Position numbers and translations under genes: made by a program
The notes under the pieces: generated by a model
What the model was told of the DNA's origin: nothing
What the model saw: the letters and a program-made list of their open reading frames with translations, nothing else
Database searches by the model: none
Assembly: GCA_026390555.1 (NCBI GenBank)
Contig: JAPLFS010000035.1
Span: 61,271-125,270, forward strand
From: Pseudomonadota bacterium
GTDB lineage: Bacteria > Bdellovibrionota_C > UBA2361 > OMII01
Direction: 5' to 3'
Length of the DNA: 64,000 bases
Shown here: positions 60,443 through 64,000 of the stretch, piece after piece
Layout of the letters: each line of letters begins with the position of its first letter
Position numbering within the stretch: the stretch's first letter is position 1

Positions 60443-61660
60443 ATGTGCATGCGTAGGGCCGTTATTATAGATTTATTCGTTGTAGCCCTTTTATCTCTGA
60501 TGCTCAGCGTAATTTTCAACACGGTTGATTTCACTTTAGGAGAGCCAGGAACGGAGGACTTCGTACAGTACTGGGCAGCATGGCAGCTCTTGCAAGAGGG
60601 ATTGAATCCCTACGATGCCGGCCTTATGAATGCGATACAGCAGACGGTTGGCCAAAAAGCGGAGGTGACAACCATGATGTGGAATCCCCCCTGGACCGTA
60701 CTCTTGATGTCGCCAATCCTGTGGCTTCCCTTTTCTAAAGCGGCACTGGCGTTCTCTCTGGGTGCAATCTTGCTTGTCTGCTTGATAGCCGTGCTTACGC
60801 CCGTTGCTCTAGGTAAAACTAGACCTAACTTGCTAGTAAGCGCCGTGGTAACGATCTGCTTTTATCCGATGCTTGAGTGCCTACAGTGGGGGCAATTAAG
60901 CATTATAATGACAGCGGCCTCTGTTCTCTTTCTTCTTTTTGAAAGACGACGCATGTTTTTTAGCGCTGGTATAGCTCTGCTGCCCCTGACATTTAAGTCA
61001 CACCTCTTCTTTCTCTTTGTTATTCCAGCGGCTATATGGCTCTGGCAACTTTCAAGAGATGCAAGGCGCTCATTTCTCTGTGGAGTTATAGGGGGATTCT
61101 CTATTCTTATAGGAATAACGGCGCTTCTCTGGCCGCAAGCCCTCGCCTGGTGGATTGTAGCGATTACAACTCCCCCCGCTTATTCTGGAGCAGTTCCGCT
61201 GACGGAGTGGCAAACCACTACGATCTCCACCCTAGTAAGGATCTCCGTAAGCTCAGTTACAGGCGCCACTCCGGAGTGGCCTATGTGGGTGGTGCCTATG
61301 GTAAGCTTTATCCTTACTATTATGTTTTTCTACCGCTATAGGGGGCCGATCAACTGGAGCGTAGTGGCTCCAACGCTCTTATGCCTCTCTTTAACTACCG
61401 GAAGTTATGGTTGGCTCTACGATCACTCGCTGCTTGTAATCTGCCAGATCGCTCTTGTTTGTGATGCTATAAGCTATTCTAGAAGGGTAGCTACTTTTAG
61501 TATGCTTATCTTGATCGGGCTGCTTCAAATAGCCGCTCTAGTAGTAGGGACGCAGACAGGGCATGCCCAGCACCATTTCGTATGGTTGCCGTGGGCTATG
61601 TTACTACTACTTATTTTAAACGGCGCTGTTCTGCGGCGGCAGAAACAAGCCTGTGCGTAA
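60443..61660 (+). CDS. GT87/DUF2029-family membrane glycosyltransferase
   Basis: 405 residues with nine or more hydrophobic segments. The first loop has GTEDFVQYWAAWQLLQEGLN, with an acidic pair matching the GT87 'D..qYw....l...g.dpY' pattern, and the next loop NPPWTVLLMSPILWLP. The family uses polyprenyl-phosphate mannose for outer-face mannosylation. The C-terminus overlaps the convergent hydrolase gene by 45 bases. The substrate is unknown. Confidence 0.78.
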   Translation: MCMRRAVIIDLFVVALLSLMLSVIFNTVDFTLGEPGTEDFVQYWAAWQLLQEGLNPYDAGLMNAIQQTVGQKAEVTTMMWNPPWTVLLMSPILWLPFSKAALAFSLGAILLVCLIAVLTPVALGKTRPNLLVSAVVTICFYPMLECLQWGQLSIIMTAASVLFLLFERRRMFFSAGIALLPLTFKSHLFFLFVIPAAIWLWQLSRDARRSFLCGVIGGFSILIGITALLWPQALAWWIVAITTPPAYSGAVPLTEWQTTTISTLVRISVSSVTGATPEWPMWVVPMVSFILTIMFFYRYRGPINWSVVAPTLLCLSLTTGSYGWLYDHSLLVICQIALVCDAISYSRRVATFSMLILIGLLQIAALVVGTQTGHAQHHFVWLPWAMLLLLILNGAVLRRQKQACA

Positions 61661-62281
61661 AAAGCTAGCCGAAAGGTCGGCTGCTCTGCGGCTGAATGGA
61701 AAGACCCCATGAAAAATAGGGATTATAATCTCGCCTTGGCAACCCTCTAGGTGCGCCTCTCTTACAAGAACGAGCCCATCGTTATCCTCACTAAAGATTG
61801 AGAGTGCGCCCCATACTGAATGTAACGATCCGATCACGCACCCTATTTCAATGTGATTAGATCGCTTGGAGAGGGTCAGATCCCCTAGTTCAGAGAGAGC
61901 CGGGCCAAAGAGCGAACGCATGGCAGAGTAGTTTTTAAGAATGCGCGCTATCGTTGCCCCGTTATGAGGCGAGCCGAGCGTTACAAGGCGGTGCAGTGGA
62001 GCCGATATTGTATCATAAGAGTCCAGAGCTCGGACAACTATACCACCTAGCGAGTGCGCAACGAATGAAACCGGTGCACCCTGTGCGATCTTAGCGATAA
62101 ATGAATCGAGCTGCTCTGCTGCTTGCGAGATAGTAAGGTGTCGTGAGGCGTATCCAAAGGTGTGAACGGTGGTCTCTGGGATAAGTCTGCGTAGCCGGCG
62201 AGCAAGCAGGAACATATCGTAACGTGTTCTGCCAAGACCGTGCACTAAAACAGTATGTGGAGAGATCTGTAGTGAGGACAT
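61616..62281 (-). CDS. Alpha/beta hydrolase (lipase-like)
   Basis: 221 residues. Motifs: VLVHGLGRTRYDMFLLARRL (oxyanion HG), nucleophile elbow FVAHSLGGIVVRALD near 80-90, and VTLGSPHNGATIAR, the PGAP1/EstA-like lipase signature. Catalytic His is expected near the C-terminus. It has no signal peptide and so appears cytosolic. It starts 12 bases after the end of the broken FAH-family gene, so the two probably share a transcript. Its 3' end overlaps the GT87 gene. Confidence 0.82.
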   Translation of the reverse strand: MSSLQISPHTVLVHGLGRTRYDMFLLARRLRRLIPETTVHTFGYASRHLTISQAAEQLDSFIAKIAQGAPVSFVAHSLGGIVVRALDSYDTISAPLHRLVTLGSPHNGATIARILKNYSAMRSLFGPALSELGDLTLSKRSNHIEIGCVIGSLHSVWGALSIFSEDNDGLVLVREAHLEGCQGEIIIPIFHGVFPFSRRAADLSASFLRTGLFLPPQNSAV

Positions 62282-62292
62282 TGCGATATCCG

Positions 62293-63104
62293 TTAAATAA
62301 TAGAGTTCTTACAGATACCGAGCCCCTCTACCCCGTATTCTATTACATCTCCCGTAGTAAGAAAGCGCGGTGGAGATCTTCCGGCTCCAACACCTGCAGG
62401 GGTGCCGGTGCTGATAACATCGCCGGGAAGAAAAAGAGCATATCGCGAGTAGATCCATCCTGACAGATTTCACCGTTCAGCGAGAGCCAGAGGTGTAGAT
62501 CCTCCGTCGTGGTTAGCTCATCACTGCTAAGTAGATATGGGCCAAACGGCGCAAATGTGTCGCAACTCTTGCCCTTAATAAACTGCCCACCCCGTTCCTT
62601 CTGAAAGGCACGCTCGCTGATGTCGTTCATAATGCAGTAACCTGCTATGTGTTTGCTTGCATCTGCGACACTGATATATGAGGCGCGTGTTCCGACCACC
62701 ACAGCCAACTCAACCTCCCAATCAGTTTTTGCTCCGCCCCTTGGGAGCCGTATCTGATCGGTTGCTCCGCACATAGCCGTTGTAGCCTTAGAGAATATCA
62801 TAGGCTCTGTGGGTAGCGGCGAGGAGGTTTCCTCGGCATGTGCGCGGTAATTAAGGCCAACGCAGAGTATCTTACTGGGTCGTGCTATGGGGGGAGCTAT
62901 GCGAGCCGTTTGGGGTACGCGCGGAGCTGATGCGCCATTTAGCAAAAGCCACTCTGTAAGACGGGCTACTCCATCTTTATCAAAGAACTCCTCGTTAAAG
63001 TCGGTGCAGAACGCCGACACATCTAGTCGTTGCTCAATTGACCCAGAGGTTACAAGCACCGCCGGTTTTTCTGAGCCTATCTCGCCGAATCGACATAGTT
63101 TCAT
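62293..63104 (-). pseudogene. FAH-family hydrolase gene broken by an internal deletion and frame change
   Basis: The intact frame from 63104 covers about 230 residues of an FAH/2-hydroxyhepta-diene-dioate isomerase-like protein: LCVGLNYRAHAEETSSP, PMIFSKATTAMCG, DWEVELAVVVG and GYCIMNDISERAFQ. After DGSTRDMLF (about 62430) it enters nonsense and stops at 62343. Another frame continues with LPGDVISTGTPAGVG and the normal end PPRFLTTGDVIEYGVEGLG, stopping at 62293. About 15 residues between DMLF and LPGD are missing. Catalytic residues in the lost segment are few, but the C-terminal glycine loop is out of frame, so the product is probably inactive. Confidence 0.78.
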
Positions 63105-63110
63105 GTTGTA

Positions 63111-63671
63111 CTATGAGTTTGCTACGAGCTGAGAGAGATCGACCGGCTTATATGTGGAGGGCTTACGCACCTTGCCGCGCGTGTCCTTACCGACAGCGAA
63201 GAAATCCCCTGAGATCTTAAGAACCTCAACCCGCACTACCTCTGGGGGCCAGATAACATCAAGACCACAGTGCCACTCGTGGCTCTCAAGTTCGCGCGCA
63301 ACGGTTTTCCAGTCAGAGAGTTTGACAAATTTCTCAAGATTATTATCACATACCAAATTAAAGGCATCTTCAAGCGGCACGCCAAATGCGCAGGCGTTCC
63401 AGTACATGGTATATGCAACATCGGCTAGACCGTCCACCATCTCTTCTGTATTGGGTTCATGTAGCGCCTCATAGCTCAGGGAGTCTGGTGCTGTAATAGG
63501 GGTACCTGCAAAGCTCGGTATAACACCTAGTCCGTGGATAACATACTCAAGCACCTCCGAGAGGAGCAGTTGAGCACCGAGAGCGCGGGTCTTTGGATCT
63601 CCGCTTTGAAGCTGTGCTCTCGTTGCTTGTCCAGCAAGCTGCATAAATGTCTCTATCTTTGAAGAATCCAT
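63111..63671 (-). CDS. MazG/PRA-PH-like nucleotide pyrophosphohydrolase
   Basis: 186 residues. The helical core has LLLSEVLEYVIHGLGV and EEMVDGLADVAYTMYWNACA, the E-x2-E plus E-x2-D pairs that bind magnesium in all-alpha NTP pyrophosphatases. It continues with FNLVCDNNLEKFVKL, a typical third helix. It would hydrolyse a (d)NTP or related nucleotide to monophosphate. AAGGAG lies five bases before ATG. The last 60 residues form a beta-rich tail not typical of MazG. It lies six bases upstream of the broken FAH gene. Confidence 0.8.
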   Translation of the reverse strand: MDSSKIETFMQLAGQATRAQLQSGDPKTRALGAQLLLSEVLEYVIHGLGVIPSFAGTPITAPDSLSYEALHEPNTEEMVDGLADVAYTMYWNACAFGVPLEDAFNLVCDNNLEKFVKLSDWKTVARELESHEWHCGLDVIWPPEVVRVEVLKISGDFFAVGKDTRGKVRKPSTYKPVDLSQLVANS

Positions 63672-63761
63672 AGTCTCCTTTGTAGCGCGTTTTATATGAC
63701 TGTAGCATTCGTTATAGCCATACCAGGGGGTGCGGTCTACTTTGATTGTAGGGGGATGTTA

Positions 63762-63816
63762 TAAAAAAGGTGGGGGCGACATCGAAGGTATAAACCTTAT
63801 GATGAGATGTCGCCCC
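63762..63816 (-). terminator. Rho-independent terminator of the gene at the right edge
   Basis: On the minus strand GGGGCGACATC (63816-63806) pairs perfectly with GATGTCGCCCC (63783-63773), with a smaller hairpin in the loop. It is followed by a run of Ts (63768-63763). It lies 38 bases past the stop at 63854. Confidence 0.85.
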
Positions 63817-63853
63817 AGGGTTGTTACAAGCTTGAAACAACGGAACTAGAGAC

Positions 63854-64000
63854 TTACCATCTTATCGGAAACCTAAGATTGCCATACCTAACATTATACA
63901 GGTTAGTTCCAGATTTAGAAATTCCAAAACCTGGCTGAGTGGGTGTGCCTCTCCTGTAAATACCGCTTTGCGTAACATTCAATCCACCCACACCATAACC
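63854..64000 (-). CDS. C-terminus of an unidentified protein (cut by window edge)
   Basis: A minus-strand frame enters from the right edge and encodes 48 residues ending FPIRW before a TAA at 63856-63854. The text is glycine-, serine- and tyrosine-rich (GYGVGGLNVTQSGIYRRG, then GFGISKSGTNLYNVRYGN), as in surface or secreted proteins. A strong terminator 38 bases downstream confirms a real gene end. The family cannot be named. Confidence 0.6.
   Translation of the reverse strand, partial: GYGVGGLNVTQSGIYRRGTPTQPGFGISKSGTNLYNVRYGNLRFPIRW

Overview
The window is about 50% GC and almost fully coding. It reads as a Gram-negative, flagellated, aerobic heterotroph. P-ring and L-ring flagellar genes (flgI, flgH), oxygen-dependent hemF, HPPD and HtpX support this. 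The order flgF-flgG-flgA-flgH-flgI-flgJ-flgM-flgN-flgK-flgL, with a DUF2802-type protein in front and csrA-fliW elsewhere, resembles the deltaproteobacterial grade (Desulfobacterota, Bdellovibrionota, Myxococcota and relatives). The sequence alone does not fix the lineage. No rRNA, tRNA or CRISPR array was seen.

Layout. 1-6.7 kb: glycolate/D-lactate-type oxidase, TPR protein, SCP2-like protein, SufU/IscU-like scaffold, response regulator, hemF and a glyoxylate-type aminotransferase. 6.9-19.6 kb: flagellar rod, ring and hook-associated genes. A 3-kb accessory islet (lipoprotein carbonic anhydrase, secreted protein, HTH-nucleotidyltransferase pair) splits flgN from flgK, and a good sigma-54 promoter lies just upstream of flgK. 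19.6-23.1 kb: an operon of thioredoxin, GT2 glycosyltransferase, BshB1-type deacetylase and a distant BshC-like protein, a candidate low-molecular-weight thiol cluster. 23.1-26.2 kb: tyrosine catabolism genes (HPPD, fumarylacetoacetate hydrolase, an uncharacterised protein) without homogentisate dioxygenase. 26.5-31.7 kb: a 5.1-kb AT-richer islet (AAA ATPase, tdh, kbl, queuosine-precursor transporter) bounded by a 34-bp direct repeat. One repeat copy is the 3' end of a histone-deacetylase-family gene.

31.6-35 kb: that deacetylase and an ABC transporter whose permease is split by an apparent frameshift. 35.2-41.2 kb: amidohydrolase, divergent from mmsA-URC1-URC4(DUF1688)-upp, a bacterial version of the URC uracil-catabolism pathway. 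41.2-42.6 kb: the upp/murJ junction is duplicated around a Doc/AbrB toxin-antitoxin module. 42.4-50.3 kb: murJ, phosphofructokinase, DsbA/Com1-like protein, cyclophilin, htpX, an M42 peptidase that has lost its N-terminal region, csrA with a long tail, and fliW. 50.4-61.7 kb: GT39, two lipoprotein hydrolases, citrate synthase, a methyltransferase-GT4-GT4-like glycan cluster and GT87. 61.6-64 kb: lipase-like hydrolase, a broken FAH-family gene, a MazG/PRA-PH-like pyrophosphohydrolase and the 3' end of another gene.

Two themes recur. First, several genes have lost internal segments with a frame change: the second upp copy, the M42 peptidase and the second FAH gene; the ABC permease also has an apparent frameshift. 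Second, accessory modules sit in short, repeat-bounded islets, and a MITE-like repeat with terminal inverted repeats occurs at least twice. All functional statements come from motif reading. No database search was run.
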